From Enchytraeus crypticus (taxonomy: Eukaryota > Annelida > Clitellata > Enchytraeida > Enchytraeidae): a stretch of DNA of 64,000 nt. A program made the position numbers and the translations under genes. This document shows positions 24,728-36,075 of the stretch, piece after piece. Location of the stretch: assembly GCA_905160935.1 (NCBI GenBank), contig CAJHZI010000198.1, positions 254,501 to 318,500 on the forward strand, given 5' to 3'. The notes under the pieces are model-generated. The model saw only the letters and a list, made by a program, of their open reading frames with translations, was not told the origin of the DNA and made no database searches. Within the stretch, counting starts at the first letter, position 1; each line of letters starts with the position of its first letter.

Positions 24728-24858
24728 GCTGGTAAAGCTAATGTTAACGTCAGCTTCCTCACTTGAAAGCGATGTCAGTGACGGACTAGCCCAGGGTTTG
24801 AACCCCGTACATACTGATCCGTGGTCGAATATCTGACCTATTTCGCCACCGGCTCCGG
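24728..24858 (-). mobile_element. family A SINE (first of three in a row)
   Basis: Well preserved minus-strand copy: tail CTAATGTTAACGTCAGCTTC, B box complement GGTTTGAACCCCG, head complement TTTCGCCACCGGCTCC. Preceded by the phrase AACGTCTGATAAAATGC, which also occurs in the spacer before the next copy. Confidence 0.88.
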
Positions 24859-25089
24859 CTAAAACGAAGCAAAAACAAAAAAAATAAAGTATTAATTTAT
24901 AATACAACACATGAACTTCTGAACAAAATATAATTTAAAATAATTAAATGATAATGCAGCCCAAAAACGTCTGATAATAAAATATTATATTAATAGCTAA
25001 TACTACATATAACAATCTTCTGATCACAAAATATAATATTAATAGACAATAATGCACAATTATAACAATCTTCTGATAAAAAGCTAAGG

Positions 25090-25212
25090 CTAAAAAAGCT
25101 AATGTTAACGTCCGTTTCCTCACTCGAAAGCGATGCAAGTGACGGGCGAGCCCAAAATTTGAACCCCGCGCCTACTGGTCGAGTAGCTTACCGACTTCGC
25201 CATTGGCTTCTG
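25090..25212 (-). mobile_element. family A SINE (second of three)
   Basis: Minus-strand copy with tail CTAATGTTAACGTCCGTTTC, B box complement ATTTGAACCCCGC and head CTTCGCCATTGGCTTC. The spacer from the first copy contains ATCTTCTGAT and TATAATATTAATAG repeats and a matching CGTCTGATAA phrase. SINE plus flank may have been duplicated together. Confidence 0.82.
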
Positions 25213-25337
25213 AAGCTTTGAATAGCAAAAGACAGTGTTAAAAGACAGCACAGATACTACAAACAAAAGATAGTTCACGCCTGATTTAAAAAAAACATAA
25301 TATTAATTGATATTAACGTTTTATTTTAAAAACATGT

Positions 25338-25450
25338 TCAACGTCAGTGTCTTTTCTCGAAAGGTTGTCAGTGATTGGCTAGTATTGAATTCGACCTGAA
25401 CCTACTGATCCAAATTTGCACATCAACCCAATCATGCCACTGGCTTAGCC
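25338..25450 (-). mobile_element. family A SINE, diverged (third of three)
   Basis: Older minus-strand copy. AACGTCAGTGTCTTTTCTCG, then AAGGTTGTCAGTGA and CTACTGATCC, ending at GCCACTGGCTTAG. The B box is badly worn. Confidence 0.65.
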
Positions 25451-25814
25451 CAAATATAAAATCTAGAAGGTGACTTGGTTATTATCGCTGAGGTTCGATG
25501 CTATGTTATTTATGAATGCTGTACGGATTGTCAAGCTTCTGCACCCGTCGCTAACATGATTGGAAGCAACTCATGAATATTTTACCCTCGGGAAGTTTCT
25601 GGTAAGCCGCAGGTTATCTCTGAATTAAAAGTATCTAATAGGATAGTGGGGCCAACATTCTGGAGTTATATTTTTACGGTTTGAAGAATGAGTAGCATTT
25701 GGTTTGCGATGAAAGGTTTTACTGCATTTAACGTGGTAGAATAAGTGAACAAATTAACGTGTAATAATATTTAAGAATATTTAATACGTAGTTATAATAA
25801 TACTACAATAATAT

Positions 25815-25980
25815 TATTATTATATATAAACAATATATACAATTATTATATATAATTATATATAATATAATATATATATATACACACTGTATATATACAA
25901 TAATAATATTATTATATATAAATAATGCATATATATATATATAATATATATACACTGTATATATTATATATAATATAGTG
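25815..25980. repeat. TA-rich tract with AATAATATTATT palindromes
   Basis: Alternating (TA)n and CACTGTATATA motifs occurring twice, at 25882 and 25953. Confidence 0.85.
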
Positions 25981-26719
25981 ATAATACGTAATAGATAATA
26001 CTTAGGGCGATAATATGCTATGTTGTACATCTAAGCTTCCGAAATTCGCCAGGCACTTAATTATTATAATTATTGTGCCTAAAACAAGTTTAGGTAGAAT
26101 TAATCGTTTCTATAGTTGATTTAGGAATTTAATTTCTTGTCATTCTCTTTCTCTAACCTGTTTAATGATTCATTCTGAATGGTCTTGTTAAGTAGACTTT
26201 TACTTAGAAATTACTAATTCTATCTGCGATTGCTCACAAATAGAAAAATTCTTCTATAATAATGCTTCTCATTTACTTCTTTGAAGGTGCATCATAACTA
26301 GAACCTGCGCTGCTTCAAGAAGACTTCACAATTGTTGGACATTGGCTTCATATGTATTATATGCGCTCGTAGGTTGATGCATCGTATGTTGTGATGTAAA
26401 AATTGAAATGTCTAAATAAATAGAATTTAATAAAACATGATGCTTTGCTCTATAAATTCATGGAGACCAAATTTTGTTGTTGAACGTATGCGTTGATGCA
26501 TAAGTTCACGACCTTCGTGAACTTACGCATGTGACTTAATCTCCCTAATTCCTCCGCATCTGAATATATAACAATATTTTTCACGCTATGATCATTGTTG
26601 GACTTGAAAATACTTCTAAATCGCTGATTGATCGATTTGTTAACAATTTTTTGCGCTGAGTGTCTAAATTAACCTTACTAGCAAATGATTAATTATCTGC
26701 ATCAGTCAGAATTCCCAGG

Positions 26720-26860
26720 TGTAAGTTTTGGGCGATCCGTCAGGTTCTTTCCAGCGGTTCGCTGTCCTAAAGTCGACCTTAACGTTTGAGTGCCTGCGGC
26801 CTTTAGCGAGTTGCGGCAGAAGACATTATGACGGAAGACGACAAACTGTCGCATCTAGCT
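26720..26860. other. small CpG-dense patch
   Basis: About 12 CpG in 130 bp (GGGCGATCCGTCAGG, CAGCGGTTCGC, GCGGCCTTTAGCGAGTTGCGG). No reading frame of note and no sister copy seen. Confidence 0.35.
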
Positions 26861-28779
26861 TTAGAGAAAATCTATCAATCTGCCGAAGTGAGATTTAACG
26901 TATAAGCTGACTACTTATAAGTCTAATCGTATAAGGCCAACATTTTACTGCCTGAAGACATCACCTGCGACTACGAACAGCTCAAATTATGATCGATATG
27001 TCATAGAACATGTGATGAAAAAGTTTTGAAATATTTACAAGAAGGAGATGATATTGTGTCTTCTGTGTTCTTAAATAGAGTCTATCGCGTTTTAGTTTAA
27101 AATGACTTTCCCAACGTTCTACTCTTTTTCTGTTGAATAGAGTGTATTCACTTCTAAGGTGAATATAATCCATTTCTTGTTCTGCAGAAAGCTGATGACT
27201 ACTTTGAATCGGCTTCGTCCTCAATCTAATAAGTTCACGAAATGTTTTTGAGTGTCATTATGGACTGATATTTATAGAAAGACATTTTATTGACTGCCAT
27301 TTAATGATTTATTTATTATTACATTGACACATCTATTGAAATTAACAAAATGTTTTTGATTTCGACAAGGATTTAACATAAGAAATGTCGTCATAATAAA
27401 ACTGATCAAATATAGGCATGCATAGAAATAATGGCCGTAAAGTATAAATATTGACCAAAGGAAATGAACGGTGAACGTGGTTCAACATACTTGTATACAA
27501 AATGCTATGTAGTAAAACGAAGAGCATTAAACTGTAAGCTTAAGAACAGAAGGAAACATGGAATAATTTAAAATAGAGGTCAATACAAATTGATGTAGAT
27601 TGTGGATAATTGATTGAGAGACACACATTTCTAAAATATATAGTTTTATTCAATATTGCCGTAGCATTTAGAAAAGTTGGAATACATGTCGTGAATTCAA
27701 ATGTAGCATGGCAAGTTCAAATTTACAGCGGGAGGAAACATATAGTAGTTGGATCATAGTATTATTTATTTTGTAAACTGAGAAGCATTTTTAGAAATTG
27801 ATAGCTTGTATTTTTAGGAAACTAATTTTGAAATCAGAGACATGAATTATTGCGCATATTTTCCTCGCTGTTATTGGTTAAAATAATGGTTGAGGTATGA
27901 TGGCCATATTACCAACAAACTATAATTAAAATCGCATTCGCTCTTAAAGATTTGCCATTATTTGGATTTAATAATAACAAAATTGACGACAAGAACTATA
28001 TAATGCGTCACAAACCATTAAGAAATTTCATTCCCCTCTTCCAGGGCTATTATAGACAGTGACTTCCACAAGCGCGGAATAATATGTGCATGGTTGGAAG
28101 GAAATGCTGTTTTTATTATTTGACGGTGTTGTCCGTGAACGTAAACCAAGCACCAGTAACGCCTCGTCACTTCCACACACGACAAACGAGAATACTATAT
28201 TTACCAGATAGAGCACATCTCTCTGCTGCCGGCGTGATACTCAATTGTGGTACTTTCAATGGTTTCACCTGAGAAGATTGGGCTACAGCTTTCTGTATGA
28301 TTTTGTTGTTGACATATTTCAAGCTTTCGTCTGGACTAATTAGATTAAAAAGTTGATATATTTTATACAACTGCACCAGCTTTAGTCAGTAATGGTAGTC
28401 TGCGAGCCAATTCAGTTCCCTCTCAATGTAACCTTAGTCTTTAGTATGTTATTATGCAAATTGCTGTAGTGTCTAATATCGATTTCTCATGTAGGAAGAA
28501 GCTAAATTCTCACTAATAGCTTACTAACTCTCAGTAATAGGAACATTCCTCACTACTCAACAATTAATGGTAAAGCTAAAGGGGATAAAACCTATTTTGA
28601 AGTCTGTTTTTGTCCATAAATCAAATCAATGAAGTGACGCTCACTGGATTTCACTGCTCTCACCTATGCTCTCACTCTGCACCTATGATCAGCAGTCGGA
28701 ATACTTACCGGCATGCTAGCGGCTCAGCCAAATTAACGTCAATTTCTGAAAATTACTTCAGACTTTCAATTTCTTGCAA

Positions 28780-28892
28780 GTTTTTCAACTTTGTTTGTAC
28801 TTTGAATAGACAATCAGTTGACTGTTAACTTGAATAGCCTTCAATCAGTTAACTTCTTACAACCTAGAGCCAATCAGATGACTTCTAACAGT
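28780..28892 (+). repeat. degenerate tandem repeat around CAATCAGTTRACT
   Basis: CAATCAGTTGACTGTTAAC, TCAATCAGTTAACTTCTTAC and CCAATCAGATGACTTCTAAC follow each other at about 35-bp spacing. Confidence 0.5.
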
Positions 28893-29103
28893 GATATATA
28901 ATGAACCTTATAGCACTTCAAATGTGACTGTGAGCGTATCGTACAATCCAACAAATATAACATTTTGATGATATTTTGGTATACGGCGACACCAATAGTT
29001 TTACGGGACGCATGAAACATTTTACGGAGCAATAATTTCTCAGTACGTGTTATGTCCCAGCAGAAAGTCATTCTAAATGTGGACATAGGCGGTTGCTGTA
29101 GAA

Positions 29104-29395
29104 TATCGACATCATCATCATCTTTCCTTCAATCCCAGTTTAACTAATGTCAGGACACGGATAGACCTCCTCCATTTCTCTCTGTCTCACACCATATCAT
29201 CAGCCAACCTCCTACTTAATTGCAAACTTTCCATTATTTTTAGAATTTTTAAAGCAATTTCTGGAGCCTTGACGTTCACTAACCTAATGCCCTGTCTGAC
29301 TTTGGTTTGGATTTTAGAACTTTGTCGCCTTTTACCACATTTGCAGTCCGCGGTTGGTCTATTTTTTAGCAACCCGGACATAAAATGGGTAATGT
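29104..29395 (-). mobile_element. family C element, near complete
   Basis: Minus-strand copy with tail CATCATCATCATCTTTCCTT, then ATCCCAGTTTAACTAATGTC, CACACCATATCATCAGCCAA, AAAGCAATTTCTGGAGCCTT, GGTTTGGATTTTAGAACTTT and the head GGTCTATTTTTTAGCAACCC. Mirrors the plus-strand copy at 53518. Confidence 0.75.
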
Positions 29396-29635
29396 CGAAT
29401 ATCATATTACCAAGCTTATACATCATATAATGGACTTAAATATAGCAAGCTTAATATCATATAATAATAGCAATATTGATGTAGACTATCTGCAGTAACT
29501 GAGAATATCTTCGCAGTTGTAATTATTTAACGATAAATTTTAGTATCTTCGAATTTTTGTGGAAATAAAATCTTTTTTATGTTACAAATGTTTAATTGTA
29601 CTGCAATTTATCTGTCCACTAATCTATTCCACTGG

Positions 29636-29911
29636 TTCGTAATATCAATGCACTAACATACTGGAGAAAGTTAATAATATCGGTATCACAACCTATTCAA
29701 AAGGATGCTCATATAGTAAATAGAAATATCCTAACTAACGTTTTCGTTCGACTAAATTGTTTGCACGTTTTGTAATTGTTTCGTAATATCAATGCACTAA
29801 CATACTGGAGAAAGTTAATAATATCGGTATCACAACCTATTCAAAAGGATGCTCATATAGTAAATAGAAATATCCTAACTAACGTTTTCGTTCGACTAAA
29901 TTGTTTGCACG
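29636..29911. repeat. tandem duplication, two identical copies of about 131 bp
   Basis: The block from TCGTAATATCAATGCACT to CTAAATTGTTTGCACG occurs at 29637-29767 and again at 29781-29911 without a visible mismatch. The period is 144 bp with a 13-bp spacer (TTTTGTAATTGTT). A very recent duplication, or an assembly artefact. Confidence 0.93.
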
Positions 29912-30447
29912 CACCTAACATCACCCTGTGCCTGTTCTAATTAGACTGCCATTTACTGTTAATCCATCTCTACGGCTGAATTGATTGTATTTCTTGAACT
30001 GAGATTCTATGGAAGGGACAGGCCCTGTCAAATGGGCTGCATTGAATGCCAGTAATTAATCGCGATCGTACTTCCGGGGACATGTTCTGCAGTTCTTTCA
30101 GTATGTCGATGCTGAATCGAACCCGGGGTTCACAACAATACGAGAGCTACCGTCGAAAAAGCGACATTACAGCCATAAATCTGACTGTGAACAGCAGGTG
30201 AGACCGATTTTTAGAAGCCTTCTATTGTATCACGACGCTGCAGATGTTTTGATGAGATTCAAAGCGGACAGTTTTGAATGCTATGTGTTGAATATGCTGC
30301 ATATTGTAGCAAAATTGGTAAATTTTTATGCTGATGACATTAAAGGTTTGCATATAAGATTATCAGAATTTCTGTCCTTTGTTTTCTTTTCCGTTCGATT
30401 TCGAGCAAAATGTGTCAGTCTACGGATTTATGTCATCCGTATATTTC

Positions 30448-30476
30448 CTTGCCCAAACTATGATAGTTTGGGCAAG
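30448..30476. repeat. perfect 13-nt hairpin
   Basis: CTTGCCCAAACTA TGA TAGTTTGGGCAAG: two perfect complementary arms and a 3-nt loop. Start of a palindrome-rich stretch that extends to 30625. Confidence 0.9.
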
Positions 30477-30528
30477 CCTTAATGAATTAAGGCATTATGT
30501 GCTAAGCCTTAATGCATTTAGGCTTGGC

Positions 30529-30588
30529 ATGTTCCAAGTGGCTTGGCATGTTCCAAGTGGCTTGGCATGTTCCAAGTGGCAACTTGGC
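30529..30588 (+). repeat. 19-bp tandem repeat, three copies
   Basis: GGCTTGGCATGTTCCAAGT three times in a row. The unit is itself partly palindromic (ACTTGG..CCAAGT-like ends). It is flanked by GCATTATGTGC on the left and TTGGCACATAATGTGCCAA, a second perfect palindrome, on the right. Confidence 0.88.
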
Positions 30589-30599
30589 ACATAATGTGC

Positions 30600-30645
30600 C
30601 AAGCCACCTGGACCCTGCCACTTGGCAGTACACTGAAAAGAGAGA
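30600..30645 (+). mobile_element. family B/L 3'-end fragment
   Basis: ACCTGGACCCTGCCACTTGG then CAGTACACTGAAAAGAGAGA is the shared B/L 3' end, next to the hairpin cluster at 30448-30625. The upstream part of the element is missing. Confidence 0.6.
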
Positions 30646-31209
30646 AGATAGATCGTTGCTTTACGCTTGGTACATATGAATTATGAGATTGGTTGTTCTG
30701 TCTTTACTTATTCACCTAAGATACGATGCATACTACTAGAAAATTGCTCTTGGTCAATTCTTCAGTATCCTGGTCACATCACCAGGCATTTATGACTTGA
30801 TCTGAGACATTAAACTACGATCACTGCACGCCTTCATAGAAATAAACTTATTGTGGAAAGCCTTCTCTCTTTCAGACTTCATGAAAATTTATCAGAACAC
30901 ACTAGGAAGCAACATTTAATTAATGAAAGCAAATAGGACGCAGTTAAATTCCACAAGACACGCATCTTTTAGTACTCTATGGTCTCAGTGGGATAGTAAA
31001 CCTTGCTTTGAGTCTGCCGGGTCGTGTTTACAGCTCCACCCGATTAGAATTCCTTAATTGGAATTTATTGACGCTGTATAAGAGAAAACCGGCTCAAACG
31101 AGTGGAATCTAGTGATGAAGTCTCTGCTGATAGTATAACAGAGTTGCTTGTGCTTCTTTAGTGTAAATCAATGCAGATATAATAACTTATGTATTATAAC
31201 TGCAGAACC

Positions 31210-31249
31210 TATGGCAAGTATATGTCTTTATAGACACATACTTGCCATA
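31210..31249. repeat. 40-bp hairpin
   Basis: TATGGCAAGTATATGTC, loop TTTATA, GACACATACTTGCCATA. Seventeen-nt arms with a single mismatch. Confidence 0.85.
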
Positions 31250-31644
31250 TATTCTACAGTATTCAGTAGCATGGAAGACAATTAGCAAACGAATTTGTTA
31301 TTCTTAGTAATTGCTACTGACTGTATTACCTCACAAAGCTTAGATTCTATCGTGGTAAACCCCTTCCTGATTATTTGTTTAGTCTCTATGTATTTGTAGT
31401 TTATTATGACATGAAAATAAATACATAACAAAAATAAAGAAACCATCTATAAACACGCCATTTGATTTAGTTTTATGCAAGTTATGCATATAATGTAGGC
31501 CACCAAGTACCACTAATGCGCTAGCGAAACATAAACACAGCTTTTGTATTATAAGTGTCGACACAATATACATACATGTATATACAAAAATATTTGATTT
31601 ATAACAGCAATCATAATCAAAACATGTAATTAGTTCCAAATTGA

Positions 31645-31900
31645 TCTTTCTCCAATGTTCTGCTAAGTGGCAGGTCCACGGTACATATTCATAGTCCGCT
31701 GTCAAGCTCAGTGGAGAGCACTCCGTCGATCAACGAGTTATTTCATTAACTAAAGGCTATGCCTTATTCACACGTTTATGCAGCTTATATAGACTGGAAA
31801 TATTGAATTATTTGGTGGTTTTATTATTTGAATTTATGTGGTGGTTTCTCGCTACTTTCGTTGAGAATTTTCTATTTTCTGTTATTTGATTCTTCATAAT
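31645..31900 (-). mobile_element. family B element
   Basis: Minus-strand copy: TGTTCTGCTAAGTGGCAGGT, CACTCCGTCGATCAACGAGT, GGCTATGCCTTATTCACACG, GTGGTGGTTTCTCGCTAC. The 5' head is lost. An open frame on the minus strand here ends in the element's 3' region and is not a host gene. Confidence 0.7.
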
Positions 31901-33768
31901 CTGTTGTCAAATGACCGATTCAATCAAGAATGATATTTTGCAATAGTAAGTTTTAACTTGTTGCAATCACTAGTGCTAACTCTAAAAAGCAAATACTGCA
32001 AACATTTAAAACGGATCCTGCCTTCTGAAAAGCATCCAAATTTAGCATTTTTCTTCGGAGTTTTGTTCTTTATCTTAGGATCGTTGACAATATCTGAGGC
32101 AATGACGCGAGTTCAATTCTCGGTTTATCTATTGTAAAATGCTACCCACCCTATGTACATTTACTAGCATAGCAGCAAGAAGAAATTCACTGAAACTATG
32201 CTGATATGACCTGTAAGAATATCTTTAGAGAGAAATAATTTTCGTAGATCCTTGATTGACGGCTGTGTAAATGTCAGACGGTGGAGAGCGTTCCATTTTA
32301 CGCACAGATTAACTTTCCGCTCCTTTTCTTCCATCCCTCCAGACCTCACAGCCAGAGAACCAAATGGATGGTAGACCCGTCATGCCTTTGAGCCAACCTG
32401 TTCTAGTTTGCTCAGCTGACAAATACCGTCCGTGGATAATTCAATCGTAAAACTCATGTCAAAATATTAATATCTTCTACCTGAGTAAAACAGCGATAGG
32501 CTATTACTTAGTCTATTCTAAATTGTTATTTTAGTTTGGAAGCATCATAAGTAGACTACTTAAGTTTTGAAATAATAAGGTCGAAATAATGTTGGAGGAG
32601 TTAAGCGTAATATATAATATCTTTCAATATGTTCGATAAATTTTAATTTATAATTAAATCAGTGGCAAGATATGATTATCATTAAATCGTAGTATGAAGA
32701 AAAACCCTGATGCTTGAAAGTTACAATTTAGCCTCTGTAGCATCTCAGCTTACCAAAATTGTTACACAGCGATGATTGCAAACTCATATTTGATAGAGCA
32801 CCAACAAATTAAACTGAACCTGTTTTACAATTATTAACGTTGAATAGGTAAAGAAATTTATCCTTCTTCGTAGCACAAAATTTATGGATATCACGGGGAT
32901 GCTCTAGGCTTAATATAGACTTTCTCGCTTAGGCTGAAATGAGTTTTTTTCTAGTTAGATTTTCCTTTATATGACATTATTATTACTACAGTTTTATAGA
33001 ACATAATAACGTAGAATTAGTATCAAAGAGGATACTGAATTTTGGTCAAGGAATTTATTTCATGTCGTTTATTTTCTAATGTCTTCGATTTATAGACCTA
33101 AATAAATAATAGTAAAGTCTTCTTCAATTTTGTTAATTTAAACAGTGTAAATGTATGTATTGATTTAGATTTATTGTGTCATTGTTTTGGTGGTATTTTA
33201 GGAAAAACAAGTAAAAAACAACTAACCCTTATCAGTTTACTTAGTCAATCTATCAAGACATAGCTAATAGCTAGCATTCAATTGCTAGCTACCTCCATCT
33301 CGGAATATAAATCTTCTCATCTATTCTAGTAAATGACGCTTACATGGAACGATCTTATTATAAATGTATTGCGTAATTGCTGCGAGACTGGCGGTCTATC
33401 TACATGTATGGTGAAGCCTGGAATAAACTGGAATTCCCTGCGAGAGCGTCAGCGTTATTTAATTTATTACAGCCGAGAGTCAAGCTGAATCTGCTTACCG
33501 TTCCACAGTTAAGAGACGTTTAGGCTGTTGCAGTTACAAGTAGGCCTACATGTCCAGTTTTGGGCTAGTCTGTCAAGACAAAGGCATAGTAAACGTAGAA
33601 GTTTGGTGTTCTAACTACTAAATATTTAGCAAATTTATGCGGTTATTTGTTTAAGTACGTGCACGTTCCTATTGTTTGTATAATCTGTGCTGTGATGAAC
33701 AAATAAACGATACTAAGCGAAAAAACGAAAAAATAACACAGGAAGTCATAAGCAAGTTCATCGCCACA
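31901..33768. other. non-coding, nothing recognised
   Basis: AT-rich unique-looking sequence without gene-like frames. Confidence 0.5.
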
Positions 33769-33900
33769 GACTGGAGCCAGTGGCGATGTATGTAAAATAA
33801 CTGACCGTAGATCAGTACGTGCGAGGTTCAAATCTTTGGCTCACCGTCACTGACATCGCTTTCGAGTGAGGAAACAGACGTTAACATTATCTTTACCTTT
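33769..33900 (+). mobile_element. family A SINE
   Basis: Plus-strand copy with head CTGGAGCCAGTGGCGATG, B box GAGGTTCAAATCTTTGGC and the full body CACTGACATCGCTTTCGAGT to TTAACATTATCTTTACC. The head sequence ends an open frame on the opposite strand, which is not a gene. Confidence 0.87.
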
Positions 33901-35514
33901 TTGCCTGTAGATTGCTTGTTTATTTTTACTTTTTATAATTCTCAAATACAATATCTTTATTGATTTAGTTAGTATCTAAGCTGAAATTGAGAAGTCAAAG
34001 ATAAATCACCTCAGACACGGAGGCCTTAATTTCCAAAGCCAAGTGAGTTATATAAGTTTAGTGCGAAACATTAATTTTGTGATGTCACCAATGATAGTAG
34101 GACTGGATAGAATGTTAAATCTATGACCTTTACAAGTTGGAAAGCATAATAATTTCAGAAGGAGTATGTATGTAAATTGAATCTGCAATTTGATAGAACA
34201 AAAGAGACAGAAACTGAAATACTAACAGCCATGCTTTAATGTTCTGTTTTAACTGGTCTACCATGTCGAAAGACTGTAAGTGAATTGTATACATACAAGT
34301 CGTTGTGAACGAATGACAACACAGTCATTAAAATATTATCAGTTTCATTGCAACCGGTTAAATGCTATCGATTAAAATTCTGCAATGTCAGAGAGTTTCA
34401 ATCGAAATAAGTTTTATTTACATTTAATGCTCCTGATATAAAAGTGCAGGTAATATTTTCTCCGGCCTTATGATCCATATAATGACGTTGAATATTTAAT
34501 GCTGTCTGCAAGTATATAACGGAGAGAAGTGAGAAAAGAGACTCTTGATTTCTTTCAGGGCATCATTCCCAGTTGACTCATCACTCAGGATTTCTTATCA
34601 AACCAATACCACGCTTACACTTTTTATAAGGCGGCATATTTTATATAGTGTGTCCAGAAAATAAAGATAGACAACCAGTAAAGATCATGGAATCTAACTT
34701 GTTCGTTTGCACAATAGGTCACCCTGTAAATTTCCTACAAGGAACTCCAAGCGATGTGCAATCGGACGCTATTAAGGAGATACTGGTCCTATTTCTGCAC
34801 ACATCTTCGCTAACGTTGATTTATAGATAGTTGGAAAATTTCCAAGATTACTTATTAATTTACGTATTTTCGTGCACGATTTTTGCAGTATGATCCTAGT
34901 GAAATTCACAAACATAAATGTAGAAAAAACTTTTTTAAAACAATCAAACACGAATGGCGTTAACTCTGATTTCTGCTCTGCTCTGATCTGGTATGCATTG
35001 CATATATTCAGAAGGTTTACAAAATGACATATTTCTCATTACTCATTAGATTTAAGGCTGGCATTTTGATATTTTCTTTGAAAATGCTATTAAATACTTG
35101 GTTTTAATTTACAGTAGAAGGGCAATTATAAATGGCGAAAGTGAGCTTCCTTATTTTCATCACAACACGAGGAGAGAATTGAATTGAATATATTCCATGA
35201 ATTATTTGACCAACTACAAGTTAGTTCCGCTCATAGGTGGAATACCTTCATCACGTATTATTATATGCATTACATGAATATATATGTATTACTCATGTAT
35301 TACATATTTTGAAATTTTGAACAATACCTCGGTTAATTATTATAGAGTACCAAGATTTATTTAAGAACTCAGTATTTTTACAGACAGTGATGTTATGTCA
35401 ATATTTTTTACCGAATATCATTTTATGAGAAACTGCCTATTGAGTAACTTTCATAATGCAATTATGTTATAAGCTGTCTGCCCGTTAACGTGTTCAAGAA
35501 AAACTTTAAAATCA

Positions 35515-35642
35515 TAGGTACCGGATGACAGTCAGAGCACTAGTCTCAACGCAGAATCACTTGATGTTCGAATGTAGTGCCCGATCGTCACTGATGTCCT
35601 TTCAGAAGATGAAACTAATGCAAAATTTAGCATTCTCATTGT
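35515..35642 (+). mobile_element. family A SINE, old copy
   Basis: Diverged plus-strand copy. TGATGTTCGAATGTAGTGCC stands at the B box, followed by CGTCACTGATGTCCTTTCAG and a tail AAACTAATGCAAAATTTAGC. Sits just before the CpG-dense patch at 35735. Confidence 0.5.
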
Positions 35643-35734
35643 GTATTCAGAATCCGAAACTTTGAGTTCTTTCCAATGATGTAACATGTCCATATACTTC
35701 GTCGATCCTACAGTTATGTTTCCGGATAAATTCC

Positions 35735-35985
35735 ACGGGACGAGCTAAGCTATCTTTCAACAACCAAGCGAGGGACCGAACTAAATCGGTGTTGGTCGCT
35801 AAATGGCCCGCACTGCAGTCATAAACTTCCCCGGCCAGCCTTTGCCCCCACGACCCGCCGAATCGGCGCTCGATTACCCCCGGTCAACCGTTCATCAAAC
35901 GGCGAACACGAGACAAGTCGACAAAACACCGACCACAGCCTGCAGCTTGGCGTCTCTATGTTTAAACCTACTTTTCCAGAAAACT
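35735..35985. other. CpG-dense, GC-rich patch of unknown nature
   Basis: About 250 bp with roughly two dozen CpG by eye, in an AT-rich, CpG-poor setting. Both strands hold short frames: + 90 codons from ATG 35803 (MARTAVINFPGQPLPPRPAE...) and minus 60 codons. No family recognised for either. Could be a promoter/first exon of an undetected gene, an exon of a transposon, or unmethylated DNA. Confidence 0.5.
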
Positions 35986-36075
35986 CGTGGAAGAACTGCA
36001 AGCACTAGAAATATGAAAAGAAGCGCTTTATACACGTGGTATGTTCACATTGAGATAATATTGTTAATTTCCTAA

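Larger units (their letters stand above)
25981..29103. other. non-coding, little recognised
   Basis: AT-rich apart from the CpG patch near 26.8 kb and the CAATCAG repeat near 28.8 kb. Frames at 26982-27224 and 28028-28376 have no recognisable domain. Confidence 0.5.

Noticed and set aside
24617..24910. 97-codon minus frame, and related frames at 7011 and 33643 sharing DVSDGxAxxxNxxHTDPRS
   Set aside because: The shared peptide comes from the family A SINE head and body, not from a gene family.
30100..30170. B-box-like GGGTTCGATTC on the minus strand near 30120
   Set aside because: No A box at a workable distance and no pairing arms. Isolated 11-mer match. A similar case near 32105 was dropped for the same reason.
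35803..36075. 90-codon + frame and opposing 60-codon minus frame in the CpG patch
   Set aside because: No known domain, and both strands are open as expected for a GC-rich segment. Kept as a CpG patch, not as a gene.
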